A stretch of 64,000 bases of DNA from an uncultured Lachnospiraceae bacterium. GTDB lineage: Bacteria; Bacillota; Clostridia; Lachnospirales; Lachnospiraceae. Shown in pieces: positions 15,939 through 24,914 of the stretch; position 1 is the stretch's first letter, and every line of letters starts with the position of its first letter. The position numbers and the translations under genes were made by a program. The notes beneath the pieces were generated by a model that made no database searches, had not been told where the DNA came from, and saw only the letters and a program-made list of their open reading frames with translations. Location: assembly GCA_910588655.1 (NCBI GenBank), contig CAJUPJ010000008.1:1-64000 (forward strand), in the 5' to 3' direction.

Positions 15939-17951
15939 ATGAAACAACTGAACAAATTAAACAGTATTGCAGTAAGGCTGATATCTGGTTTTATGGTTGT
16001 AATTGTTTTAATTATAGCACTTGGTGTAGTTTCCTACAACAGTTCTTCTACTGCAATGACTAATTCATATAAACAAAATATGGCAGGAACTGTAAATACT
16101 ACTTCGACATACCTTGAACTTGGAATGTCACAGGTAAGTGCAGAAGCCCAGAAAATTATTGATAACAGTGATTTTTATAATTACTACCGCGGCGCATATA
16201 AAAATGACAGGCCACATGAATATATGCTCTGGAGTTCTTTATATAATATAGTGCAGTCCGCTGCAAGCGCAAGTGAATTTATAATGGCAATATCTGTATT
16301 TGGTTCTTATGGTGATGCCATTTCCTCAGCCGGGGATATTGAAGCAGGGTTTTATGATACATTTAAAAAGTCTGTTCCAGAAAATGCAGAAGACGGCATA
16401 TGGATAAGTTCTCATGAAGAACTTGATAAACAGCTGCATATTGACAAAAGCCGCTATGCTGTTTCTTATGTAAGGTCATTTACTAATTTTGATGGTTATG
16501 TTGTAATTGATATTAATGCAAAAGCTGTTACAAATGTACTTAAAAACCTTGAACTTGATGAAAAAAGCATTATAGGCTATGTATCACCAGACGGCTCAGA
16601 AATCCTAAATACAGATAAAAAAGAAACTGTATTTTCAGGACAGGACTTCTATAAAGAAGCTATATCAAACGAAGGCCTTCTGTCAATGGTCCAGTACCAG
16701 AAACAGAAATACCTCTTTGCATGTTCACCTATTGCAGAAACAGGTTCAAGCGTATGCTGCCTTGTGCCTCAGAAAGTAATGTTAAGCCAGGCTTATGAAA
16801 TCCGTAATATGACAATAGGTATTACAATTACTGCAATTATTATTGCATTTTTAATTGCCCTGTTCCTTGCATTTAATATACATAAAGCAATCAGCACTGC
16901 CATCGGCGTACTTGAAAAAGCAGCAGGCGGCGACCTTACAGGCAATGTCAATATTAAAAGAAAAGACGAATTTGGTGTACTTGCAACAAGTATTAACAGC
17001 ATGATTGCCAATATGAAAGTCCTGTTAAACAAAGTAGACCATATCAGCACACTTGTCCAGTCATCATCAGATAATGTAAACAGCACTTCAGAACTGCTTG
17101 TTTACTCTTCTGATGAAATCTGCAATGCAATATCTGAAATTGAATCAGGTACTTCATCACAGGCAATAGAAGCAGAAAGGTGTCTTGAACAGATGGCAGG
17201 GCTGTCTGACAAGATAAACACGCTTACTACAAATACAAGCGCTATCGAAACAATTTCGCATGACACTAAAGTATTCGCAGGCCAGGGAATTGATATTATA
17301 GACAAATTAAATAAACGTTCCAAAGATACACAGGAAGTTACCCAAGCAGTAATTGAAGGTATTGGCAAGTTAAATGACGAAACCAATACTATTGAAAATA
17401 TTGTTGAAGTAATAAGCTCCATATCTGACCAGACCAGCCTCTTAAGCTTAAACGCTTCTATTGAAGCAGCACGTGCCGGCGAGTCAGGCAAAGGCTTTGC
17501 AGTAGTTGCAGATGAAATAAGAAAACTTGCAGATGAATCAATGCAGGCAGTAAGCAGGATTTCCGATATTATTACACGTATTAACACACAGACAGAACTT
17601 ACTGTAGAAACTGCCAGACGTGCAGAACAGATTGTCGGTGCACAGCAGGATGCCCTTGTAACTACAATTAACTTATTTAACACAATCAACAAACATATTG
17701 AAGACCTGGCAGATAACCTTGACGATATTACAAGGGGAATTGAGCAGATGTCTATTGCAAAAGATGAAACACTTTCTGCAATACAAAGCATTTCCGATGT
17801 TTCAGACCGTGCCGCAGCATCCACTTCACAGGTATCTTCTACTATTGTAAACCAGATGGATGCAGTTAAAAACCTGAATGATGATGCAGAAACCCTTAAT
17901 AATAATTCAAGGGACTTAATGGATGCAGTTACACAGTTTAAATTAAATTAA
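15939..17951 (+). CDS. Transmembrane methyl-accepting chemotaxis protein
   Basis: A 670-residue receptor. The first membrane helix is at about residues 13-33 (LISGFMVVIVLIIALGVVSY). An extracytoplasmic ligand domain of about 250 residues follows; it contains YRGAYKNDRPHEYMLWSSL and GYVVIDINAKAV and looks Cache-like. The second helix is around 285-310 (ITITAIIIAFLIALFLAF), then HAMP and an MCP domain with tip DQTSLLSLNASIEAARAGE. The gene is the second of a two-gene operon with the sugar-binding lipoprotein. Direct sensing by the Cache-like domain or indirect sensing through the binding protein are both possible. It ends with a perfect-stem terminator at 17975-18008. Confidence 0.93.
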   Translation: MKQLNKLNSIAVRLISGFMVVIVLIIALGVVSYNSSSTAMTNSYKQNMAGTVNTTSTYLELGMSQVSAEAQKIIDNSDFYNYYRGAYKNDRPHEYMLWSSLYNIVQSAASASEFIMAISVFGSYGDAISSAGDIEAGFYDTFKKSVPENAEDGIWISSHEELDKQLHIDKSRYAVSYVRSFTNFDGYVVIDINAKAVTNVLKNLELDEKSIIGYVSPDGSEILNTDKKETVFSGQDFYKEAISNEGLLSMVQYQKQKYLFACSPIAETGSSVCCLVPQKVMLSQAYEIRNMTIGITITAIIIAFLIALFLAFNIHKAISTAIGVLEKAAGGDLTGNVNIKRKDEFGVLATSINSMIANMKVLLNKVDHISTLVQSSSDNVNSTSELLVYSSDEICNAISEIESGTSSQAIEAERCLEQMAGLSDKINTLTTNTSAIETISHDTKVFAGQGIDIIDKLNKRSKDTQEVTQAVIEGIGKLNDETNTIENIVEVISSISDQTSLLSLNASIEAARAGESGKGFAVVADEIRKLADESMQAVSRISDIITRINTQTELTVETARRAEQIVGAQQDALVTTINLFNTINKHIEDLADNLDDITRGIEQMSIAKDETLSAIQSISDVSDRAAASTSQVSSTIVNQMDAVKNLNDDAETLNNNSRDLMDAVTQFKLN

Positions 17952-17974
17952 TAATACTAGTTTAAATTTACCAG

Positions 17975-18008
17975 AACAGGCAGGATAAATATTTATCCTG
18001 CCTGTTTT
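17975..18008 (+). terminator. Rho-independent terminator of lipoprotein-MCP operon
   Basis: Continuous 16-base palindromic arms: AACAGGCAGGATAAAT (17975-17990) directly abuts its complement (17991-18006), and TTTT follows. It starts 23 bases after the stop codon. Confidence 0.9.
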
Positions 18009-18083
18009 CATAGTTGCAAATTTTATCCAGCCCACTCATCCATTCGCAAAAACCGCTATAAACAGGTAATATTACCAGCTTTT

Positions 18084-18317
18084 TTATTCTTTATAAAGTG
18101 CATAAAAGTCTGACTCTGCGTTTTCCCACTGTCTGTGGTAAAACTTCCTGGCATCATCAAGGGCATTATTATATACATATCTGCCTAATGTTTCCATAAA
18201 AAAGTTATATATATCCTCCTGCCCGATATAGCCTAAATCCATACCATGTTCTTCTTTAAAAAAATAATGGATTTCTTCCATCATCCTCTTTTTATCTTCT
18301 TCTTTAATACCCGGCAT
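18084..18317 (-). CDS. DUF2164-family small protein
   Basis: A 77-residue acidic/aromatic protein matching the DUF2164 pattern: IKEEDKKRMMEEIHYFFKEE, then IYNFFMETLGRYVYNNALDDARKF. The family is small, cytosolic and of unknown function. The start at 18317 has GGAGG upstream; an earlier ATG in the frame lacks one. It is the last of five tightly spaced minus-strand genes and begins 11 bases after the preceding gene ends. Confidence 0.75.
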   Translation of the reverse strand: MPGIKEEDKKRMMEEIHYFFKEEHGMDLGYIGQEDIYNFFMETLGRYVYNNALDDARKFYHRQWENAESDFYALYKE

Positions 18318-18328
18318 AATAACCTCCA

Positions 18329-18544
18329 TTAACAAAGATACTGGTCAAATATTTCTTCAAGTATATTATTCATATCGTTGTCATCTATACCAAACTCTTC
18401 CAGTATGCCTGCTTTCATGTTTTCATATAACTCCATGCTCTCTTCTTCATCCTGGTTATCCCAGTCATTATAATTATTTATCCCATATCCAGTTAACATT
18501 TCTATTGTTGCATTTATTATTAACTGCTTTTCTTCTTTATCCAT
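18329..18544 (-). CDS. Small acidic hypothetical protein
   Basis: A 71-residue, strongly acidic protein (DWDNQDEEESMELYENMKAG, then EEFGIDDNDMNNILEEIFDQYL) with no cysteine motif or membrane segment. The start at 18544 follows AGGAGG. It sits 16 bases after the helical-repeat gene and 11 bases before the DUF2164 gene, so it is translated from the same message. I do not recognise the family. Confidence 0.65.
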   Translation of the reverse strand: MDKEEKQLIINATIEMLTGYGINNYNDWDNQDEEESMELYENMKAGILEEFGIDDNDMNNILEEIFDQYLC

Positions 18545-18560
18545 ATTCCTGTCCTCCTGT

Positions 18561-19649
18561 TTATGCACGTTTTAAATATTCCATATAAAAACCTGTCCCG
18601 TTTCTTTTATCAAAACTTTCTGCAATTGTTTCTGATTCTTTATAGAACCAGTCTGCAAGTAAAGAAGTTTCATAAATGCCATCTTTTCTCCATTGTGCAA
18701 ATTCTTCTGGAAGTTCCATTTCTATAGATTGTTTCTTTTTGGAAAGTTCCCTGAAAAGTGCCCATGAACCTGTATAAAAATAAAACTTTGCCTGCTTGTC
18801 CCATATTCCATTTGTCCATTCCAGGCGTTTCTGGAAAAGTTTTACCCCTTTTGTTGTATTTTTATATGCAAAATATTGCAGGACTTTACCTATATGCCTT
18901 AAATCCCCCTGGTCATTATTGCATTTCTTATAAAGTTTCCTTGCATATGGCACAGCACTTGCTATATCACCATTAAAAAGAAAATACTCTAAATAATAAG
19001 ACCACAGGTTTGGAAAGGTATCATCACACACATCTATAATCCCTTTTTCAACTTTTTCTGAATATGTATCTGCCTTTTCTTTCTGCCCCATAGACAGATA
19101 AAGGCGGGCAGCATAAGCATGTTCACATGAATAACAGTCAAAACGGTCATCTGGTTTTGTATTCCATGCCTTCTGTAAATATTCTTCCGCTTTTTCATGG
19201 TCAATGTACAGCCATTTCCAGAATACCTGCCAGTAATAGCTTCTCTCTGCCATCCCAAACTGTTTCACAAGGCTGTAAAGCCCGTCAAGCATATTATCCC
19301 ACTGTTCCAGTGAAACCTGCGGCAGACATGCTATTGTATCAACACCAAGTATAACAGCCATAATATAAGCCTCTTTGCCAAGTGTGTCCCCTTTATGCCT
19401 CTCAACAGCAGCAGGGTTTTCTTTAAAAACATTTTCAAGCTCTGTTACAACAGGAATACATTTAACTGCATCACCATGAAAATACTGCTCTGCAATATAA
19501 TCAAAACGCATGTACATTCTCCAGTAATTATCCCCTGCCTGGTCTGCTTGGACAATGGCATCCTTTAACATATCTATCCTTGGCTTGCCACGCTTCTGCA
19601 TATGTATAATATTAATTAAGCTGTTTCCGTCAAATTCATTATTTTTCAT
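18561..19649 (-). CDS. TPR-like helical repeat protein
   Basis: A 362-residue, all-helical protein without signal peptide or membrane helix. Several 34-residue-like units can be seen, for example HEKAEEYLQKAWNTKPDDRF, YAARLYLSMGQKEKADTYSE and GDIASAVPYARKLYKKCN, each with the small-residue spacing of tetratricopeptide repeats. The likely role is protein-protein interaction; no enzyme motif is present. It starts 17 bases after the more AT-rich TPR gene at 19667-21130 and precedes two small genes. Its codon use is like that of the general chromosome, unlike the two genes upstream. Confidence 0.7.
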   Translation of the reverse strand: MKNNEFDGNSLINIIHMQKRGKPRIDMLKDAIVQADQAGDNYWRMYMRFDYIAEQYFHGDAVKCIPVVTELENVFKENPAAVERHKGDTLGKEAYIMAVILGVDTIACLPQVSLEQWDNMLDGLYSLVKQFGMAERSYYWQVFWKWLYIDHEKAEEYLQKAWNTKPDDRFDCYSCEHAYAARLYLSMGQKEKADTYSEKVEKGIIDVCDDTFPNLWSYYLEYFLFNGDIASAVPYARKLYKKCNNDQGDLRHIGKVLQYFAYKNTTKGVKLFQKRLEWTNGIWDKQAKFYFYTGSWALFRELSKKKQSIEMELPEEFAQWRKDGIYETSLLADWFYKESETIAESFDKRNGTGFYMEYLKRA

Positions 19650-19666
19650 ACTATCCCCCGTTCTTT

Positions 19667-21130
19667 TTATATGGTATAATTCCTGATTTCTTCTAATAGT
19701 TCATAATTCTTTATCATTTTATTAATATATGTATTAATATTTTTCAAAATATTACAACTTTTCATACAACAATAATATGCTTCTTCATCATTGCCAGCAA
19801 AAAACCTAAGTAAAGCATTTACATAATGTGATTCTGCAATACGCACATCATTTTCAATATACAAATTTCTTTTTATTTCCAAAGCTGTACTGGCGTTTTG
19901 GATTGAATTATAAATATCTCCTTTAATAACCCCCTCATACCATGCTTTTACCGTTAGATACATTGCATTTTGTACTTCATTCCTGGAATTCTGTCCCAAT
20001 AACTCTAACATTCCGCTGTTTTCTGCACTTTCTTCGGGATATATTTCAAGGTATATTATAAAAAAATTATAATATATATGAAAAAATTCCCTGTTTCCGT
20101 CTGCTTCCAGTATATTAATACTTTCCATAACTTGTAAAATAATTCTTTTTACTTCATCTATTTTGCCAAGCTTTATCTGGCATAATGCAATCCTGCTATA
20201 AATTTGTATCTTGTATTCTTTTATTGTAATATCTTCTAAAAAGTCAAAAAGGTCTGTACATATATCAGATAAAATATCACTATACAGAACATAAGATTTA
20301 TTATAATCCCCAATATACAGATAATTATCTGCCATACCCAGCTTAGTTTCTATAAAAATACTTATATTTCTAATTATATTTTCATCTTTTAAAAGAGTCT
20401 GGTATACCTGTATTGCCTTCTTAAATTTTTTTTGGGCAGTTGCTACTTTTGCAAAATTTAACTGTATTTTATAATATAACATACCATCATATTGTGTGTC
20501 TGAAAGTTTTATATAATCCAGGAATTTGTTTGTATCATTTTCTAATTTTTCAAATATATCCTCACTTATCTTTATATGAAGAAAAGTATCTAAACTTTCA
20601 AAAATATTGTCTTTTGCATCATATATATTCTCTTTTAAGTTCTTTTGCATTACTTTAGTTTTTAGATACATATCTTCTGGAAAGATATAACTAAAACTAC
20701 TGTTATATTTTCTTAAATAACGTTCCCGGAATCCACAATAACTATATAAATTAGGCAATTTTTCCTGTATATATAATTCTATATACAGTGGAACAATAAA
20801 AATACAATATTTGCACCTTTCTAAGATAAGGTCACGTCCAAGATTAAATTTTTCCAGAACATGTATACTGTCCCCATCTTCCAGAAAAAAATTATAAACA
20901 AGTTTTAAATCTGTTTTTGTACCAGATTTAACACCATTTATAATACTGCTAAAATTTTCCCTTGTAACGTTATAATAATTTACACCGGCTTTTTCTGATA
21001 TAAACCCTGTTATTTTCTGCATTATATGATATTCGTTTACAGTCAGGATAACAAAACCTCTGTCAGAAAACCTGAAAAAACAATCCAGTTTTTCAAGGTT
21101 AAATTCATTTAACAACATTTCTTTACACAC
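19667..21130 (-). CDS. TPR protein with degenerate P-loop-like N-terminal domain
   Basis: A 487-residue protein, very AT-rich and rich in Ile, Asn, Tyr and Lys. The N-terminal 160 residues begin with a strand (FVILTVNEYHIMQKI) where a P-loop would be expected but is absent. The domain continues to LEKFNLGRDLILERCKYCIFIV and LPNLYSYCGFRERYL, a pattern I associate with P-loop-derived domains preceding TPRs in signalling NTPase proteins (from memory). Residues 190-487 are TPR-like helices (KFKKAIQVYQTLLKDE, YIGDYNKSYVLYSDIL). Translation probably starts at GTG 21130, overlapping the ATPase gene by eight bases; ATG at 21118 is an alternative. The close coupling suggests one complex with the ATPase. 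Function unknown. Confidence 0.75.
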   Translation of the reverse strand: MCKEMLLNEFNLEKLDCFFRFSDRGFVILTVNEYHIMQKITGFISEKAGVNYYNVTRENFSSIINGVKSGTKTDLKLVYNFFLEDGDSIHVLEKFNLGRDLILERCKYCIFIVPLYIELYIQEKLPNLYSYCGFRERYLRKYNSSFSYIFPEDMYLKTKVMQKNLKENIYDAKDNIFESLDTFLHIKISEDIFEKLENDTNKFLDYIKLSDTQYDGMLYYKIQLNFAKVATAQKKFKKAIQVYQTLLKDENIIRNISIFIETKLGMADNYLYIGDYNKSYVLYSDILSDICTDLFDFLEDITIKEYKIQIYSRIALCQIKLGKIDEVKRIILQVMESINILEADGNREFFHIYYNFFIIYLEIYPEESAENSGMLELLGQNSRNEVQNAMYLTVKAWYEGVIKGDIYNSIQNASTALEIKRNLYIENDVRIAESHYVNALLRFFAGNDEEAYYCCMKSCNILKNINTYINKMIKNYELLEEIRNYTI

Positions 21131-22466
21131 TTTTTTGTTCCTTTTTTATTTTGCCTTTTTCTGTTAAAAAATCTTCTACAGCAGGATGCAAACCACACCA
21201 TCTTTCACCATTATATTCCAGAACAAGTCCTTTTAACAGAAGTTCCATAACTGTATCATCTGTTGTCAGCAACCTTGGATTATTATATATTTCAACAAGT
21301 TTTTTAATTTCATTTTCACTTCTTATAAGACGTTCATTTTCACTTTTCAATTTACAATAAGCAACTGTTGCATCTTCTTGTGTTATTTTCATATGTCCTT
21401 TTAAAAGAGCCTCAAAAGAAGCATCCCTTATCATCTGGAATAAATCCCTGAGTGCACCTCCTGACTTATTAATTAAAAATCCAAGTGCATTGTCATCAAA
21501 TAAATTCTTTTCTGCTCTTTTATATACTATTTCCTTAATAATGTTTATTCCCTGGGTATTTTCTCCCTTATTCTGGTTTTTTACTTTTATCATGCTTAAC
21601 ATACAAGATAAATCAATATCTTCTTTTATCATATTATATTGTAAATTATATGCCATAAATATAGGAAATGTTAAAATTATCCTTGTTTCTAATGACAGCC
21701 ATGTCTTCCGGTGTTTTATAAATAAATTTTCCGCTGTATCAATAGATATTTTATCTAAATCTTCAATAATAAACAACAATTCCCTGGTTTCCAGTTTTTT
21801 ATTCACTTTCTTAATAATCTGGTTTATAAGTGTAACAAGATAACCTGTTTTAGGCTCTATCTTACGTCTTATTGATACTTTTGATTCAGAACCGGTTTTA
21901 AAAATCCCTCCGCCAGATATTATAATTTTCTTTAAAAAAGATAATTTTGCAGAAAATCCAGTTTTAATCTCCCCATAATCAAATTCTGTTTCTTCCAGTA
22001 TTTTTTCAGAGAACCAATAATCATACAAGGCGTCTATATCAGACTTATCTAAAAATAATTCTCCTGTTTCATTTTTATTATCAATAAATTTAATAATACG
22101 TGACATAATAGCAAAAACAAAGTCTATATATGTCATATTTTCTGTATCAACTTCTTCTTGTATAAAAAAACTAATTATTTCAAATTTATTTTTTAATTCA
22201 TTCTGCAGTATTGACAGTTCTGTAGATTTACCTGAACCTCTATGTCCCATAACTAAAATTTTCATATATGGATTGTGGCTTAATTCCATGCCATATGACA
22301 TTAATTTAACAATATTAGTTCCTCTTGCATCATATGTTTTCACAAAAAAATTATCAAATTCTTCTTTTTTAGATAACGGATATGGCTCAAATACTGAAAA
22401 AAGTTCTTCCATTTTACTTGCCCGGTTTATCATATGCTTTTCTCCATTTAAATAATATCTATACAT
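21123..22466 (-). CDS. AAA/KAP-like P-loop ATPase
   Basis: A 447-residue ATPase. Walker A is GHRGSGKST at residues 74-82, after a hydrophobic strand (MKILVM). Walker B is LLFIIEDLDKI near residue 240. The C-terminal third has an ORC/Cdc6-like arrangement (SGGALRDLFQMIRDASFEAL) and ends in a winged-helix-like segment (LLLKGLVLEYNGERWCGLHPAVEDFL). There is no membrane helix. The start is ATG 22466 after AAAGGAG; a TTG one codon earlier is possible. The gene heads a five-gene operon and is coupled to the TPR gene by overlap. AT content is clearly higher than in recD2 or the downstream helical gene, suggesting transfer. Such ATPase/TPR pairs could act in defence or signalling; that is inference. 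Confidence 0.8.
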   Translation of the reverse strand: MYRYYLNGEKHMINRASKMEELFSVFEPYPLSKKEEFDNFFVKTYDARGTNIVKLMSYGMELSHNPYMKILVMGHRGSGKSTELSILQNELKNKFEIISFFIQEEVDTENMTYIDFVFAIMSRIIKFIDNKNETGELFLDKSDIDALYDYWFSEKILEETEFDYGEIKTGFSAKLSFLKKIIISGGGIFKTGSESKVSIRRKIEPKTGYLVTLINQIIKKVNKKLETRELLFIIEDLDKISIDTAENLFIKHRKTWLSLETRIILTFPIFMAYNLQYNMIKEDIDLSCMLSMIKVKNQNKGENTQGINIIKEIVYKRAEKNLFDDNALGFLINKSGGALRDLFQMIRDASFEALLKGHMKITQEDATVAYCKLKSENERLIRSENEIKKLVEIYNNPRLLTTDDTVMELLLKGLVLEYNGERWCGLHPAVEDFLTEKGKIKKEQKSV

Positions 22467-22481
22467 CAAACTCCTTTATAT

Positions 22482-22550
22482 ATTCTAACACATTTTTAGT
22501 ATAGTAACAATAAAAATATATACTAATACACCATTTAATATACCATTTAA
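22482..22550 (-). promoter_or_regulatory. Promoter region of ATPase-TPR operon with tandem repeats
   Basis: Two overlapping sigma-A-like promoters on the minus strand. One is TTAGTA (22526-22521), 17 bases, TATACT (22503-22498). The other is TTGTTA (22510-22505), 17 bases, TAGAAT (22487-22482). The first leaves room for the whole ribosome site. Directly upstream are two adjacent 12-base repeats, 22527-22538 and 22539-22550, differing at one base (TTAAATGGTGTA and TTAAATGGTATA), a plausible regulator-binding site. Confidence 0.5.
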
Positions 22551-22579
22551 TGTGTTTACCTGTTTATTATTTATTACCT

Positions 22580-22623
22580 TGAAAATTATAAAGGCTGTGC
22601 CTATTTATCATTACACAGCCTTT
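22580..22623 (-). terminator. Terminator overlapping the end of recD2
   Basis: Perfect 10-base stem AAAGGCTGTG (22590-22599) / CACAGCCTTT (22614-22623). The recD2 stop codon lies in the loop, and on the minus strand a TTTATAATTTT tract follows. It isolates recD2 from the ATPase-TPR operon. Confidence 0.7.
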
Positions 22624-24742
22624 CTTTTAACATAGTATTGCGTTCTGTAACTTTAAGGTTTCTTACAGAGTATGCAAGCGCCTTTTTTGTACCAACTATT
22701 ACAAGTATTTTTTTAGCCCTTGTAATGCCAGTATATACAAGGTTTCTTTGTAACATCACATAATGTTCCATTAATAATGGCATAACTACTATTGGATATT
22801 CTGAACCCTGCGCTTTATGTATTGTTGTGGCATACGCAAGCACTATTTCGTCAAGTTCCATATCCTCATATTCCACATGCCTGCCGTCAAAATTTATAAT
22901 TAATGTGCGTTCTTCAAGGTTTACCCTTTCTATTATGCCAATATCACCATTAAATACTTCTTTATCATAATTATTTTTTATCTGCATTACCTTGTCATTC
23001 TGGCGGAATATATAACCACTCCGCCTTATTCCTGCACCAGAAGGATTTAATGCTTCCTGTAGTACAATATTAAGGTTTGCTGCACCTGCTGTACCACGCT
23101 GCAATGGTGCAAGCACCTGTATTTGTGATGCTGGTACTTTATAATACTTTGGCAGGTTATACTTTACAAGTGTTACTATTTCCTCTGCTGCCAGTTCTGG
23201 TGTTTCTTTTTGTATAAAGAAAAAATCTGTATTCCTTCCATTAGAAATATCTGGCATTTTTCCTGCATTTACGCAGTGTGAATTCATTATTATACGGCTG
23301 CTCTGTGCCTGGCGGAAAATTTTATTAAGCCTTATTACCGGGAACCTGCCGCTGTCAATAATATCACGCAGTACATTTCCTGGCCCTACAGATGGAAGCT
23401 GGTTAATATCACCTGCAAGTACCAGCCTCATATTTTCCGGAACCGCCTTTAAAAGTGAATTCATAAGCAGTATATCAATCATTGAACATTCATCTACAAC
23501 AAGTACATCCCCTTCCAGAGGGTTTTCATTGTTTTTCTGGTACCCTTCTGGCGGTTTACATTCCAGCAGGCGGTGTATTGTCTTAGCTTCAATACCTGTA
23601 GCTTCTGTCATGCGTTTAGCTGCCCTGCCTGTAGGGGCAGCAAGCAATATTTTAAAACCCTGCTCCTGGTACATTGCAATAATTCCCTTTGTAACAGTAG
23701 TCTTTCCAGTGCCAGGCCCGCCTGTAAGTACCATAACCTTTGACATTGCCGCCTGTTTTATGGCATCTGCCTGTAATGGGTCATATTTTATATTTAACTT
23801 TTCCTCTATGTTGCCAATATCTATACATGCCTCCTGGCATCCATTTACAGAACCATTGTCCTTTAGCTGTCCTAATTTCACCAGTTTTGAAGCTGTCCCA
23901 ATCTCAGCATAATAAAAAGGCGGAAGGTATATTGCACCATCTTCTAATATTAAATCCCCGTCTTTCACCATCTGGTCTGTAGTTATTATAATATACTCTT
24001 CTTCTGCATCAAGCAGCGCCGCTGCCTTTAAAAAGAGCTGCTCCTGCCCTGCATACACATGGCCGTCACCAGCAAGCTCACCAAGTGTATACATAATGCC
24101 ACTCCTAAGCCTTATATATGCCTGCTTGTCCACTCCAAGCTTCTGCGCAATTATATCAGCAGTCTTAAAACCTATCCCCCATATATCATCAGCAAGGCAG
24201 AACGGGTTTTCCTTAACCTTTTCAATGCTTTTATTGCCATACTGGGCATAAATCTTTGCAGCAAACGAAGTATTAATCCCATTATCCTGTAAAAAAAGCA
24301 TAATATTCTTAACTTCCTTCTGCTTCTCCCAGCTGTCACGTATCATTTCCACACGTTTCCTGCCAATGCCGCCAACATTTAATAATTGTTCAATATTATC
24401 TTCTATAACAGAAATTGTATCTGTTCCAAACTCCTGTACAATCTTTTTCGCATATTTCGGGCCAATGCCTTTAATAAGGCCGCTTCCAAGATATTTCTCA
24501 ATGCCATAAACCGTAGCTGGCAATGTTTCTTCCCACTTTTCTGCTATAAACTGCCTGCCATACCTGGCATCTATCTTCCAGTTTCCCTCCACAAGCAGCA
24601 CAGAGCCAACATTTACATCTAATAAATTGCCTGTTACTGGTACAAGCTCTTTATATCCTTTAACACGCGTTTTAAGGACAGTATATCCGTTTTCTGGATT
24701 TTGGTATGTAATGCGCTCTACTACACAACGGATTTTTAACAT
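22601..24742 (-). CDS. recD2: RecD2-type ATP-dependent DNA helicase
   Basis: A 713-residue superfamily 1B helicase acting 5' to 3' in DNA repair. The N-terminal OB-like region (ERITYQNPENGYTVLKTRVKG) and helix-hairpin-helix segments (GIGPKYAKKIV, NVGGIGRKRVEMI) are characteristic of RecD2, as opposed to the RecD of RecBCD. Walker A is GGPGTGKTT, followed by AAPTGRAAKRM, the Walker B VVDECSMID, and the C-terminal motifs ATTIHKAQGSEYP and YTGITRAKK. No recB or recC is nearby, as usual for Firmicutes. The promoter is at 24867-24895, and a GGCAGG/CCTGCC hairpin lies in the leader (24765-24797). Confidence 0.95.
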   Translation of the reverse strand: MLKIRCVVERITYQNPENGYTVLKTRVKGYKELVPVTGNLLDVNVGSVLLVEGNWKIDARYGRQFIAEKWEETLPATVYGIEKYLGSGLIKGIGPKYAKKIVQEFGTDTISVIEDNIEQLLNVGGIGRKRVEMIRDSWEKQKEVKNIMLFLQDNGINTSFAAKIYAQYGNKSIEKVKENPFCLADDIWGIGFKTADIIAQKLGVDKQAYIRLRSGIMYTLGELAGDGHVYAGQEQLFLKAAALLDAEEEYIIITTDQMVKDGDLILEDGAIYLPPFYYAEIGTASKLVKLGQLKDNGSVNGCQEACIDIGNIEEKLNIKYDPLQADAIKQAAMSKVMVLTGGPGTGKTTVTKGIIAMYQEQGFKILLAAPTGRAAKRMTEATGIEAKTIHRLLECKPPEGYQKNNENPLEGDVLVVDECSMIDILLMNSLLKAVPENMRLVLAGDINQLPSVGPGNVLRDIIDSGRFPVIRLNKIFRQAQSSRIIMNSHCVNAGKMPDISNGRNTDFFFIQKETPELAAEEIVTLVKYNLPKYYKVPASQIQVLAPLQRGTAGAANLNIVLQEALNPSGAGIRRSGYIFRQNDKVMQIKNNYDKEVFNGDIGIIERVNLEERTLIINFDGRHVEYEDMELDEIVLAYATTIHKAQGSEYPIVVMPLLMEHYVMLQRNLVYTGITRAKKILVIVGTKKALAYSVRNLKVTERNTMLKERLCNDK

Positions 24743-24866
24743 TTTAACCCATGCCTTTCATTACTGGCAGGCTTAAACCATAGGCACAAACCTGCCATTC
24801 ACTAACTACTCTGCCATATATAAAATCCAGGCTTTACTAAATAATGCCAGGATGGTTTATATCTGG

Positions 24867-24895
24867 ATTATAACAAATAGCACAAAATGTGTAAA
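24867..24895 (-). promoter_or_regulatory. Promoter of recD2
   Basis: On the minus strand: TTTACA (24895-24890), a 17-base spacer, then TATAAT (24872-24867), 125 bases upstream of the recD2 start. Confidence 0.7.
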
Positions 24896-24914
24896 GTATT
24901 ATGGAATTATCTTT

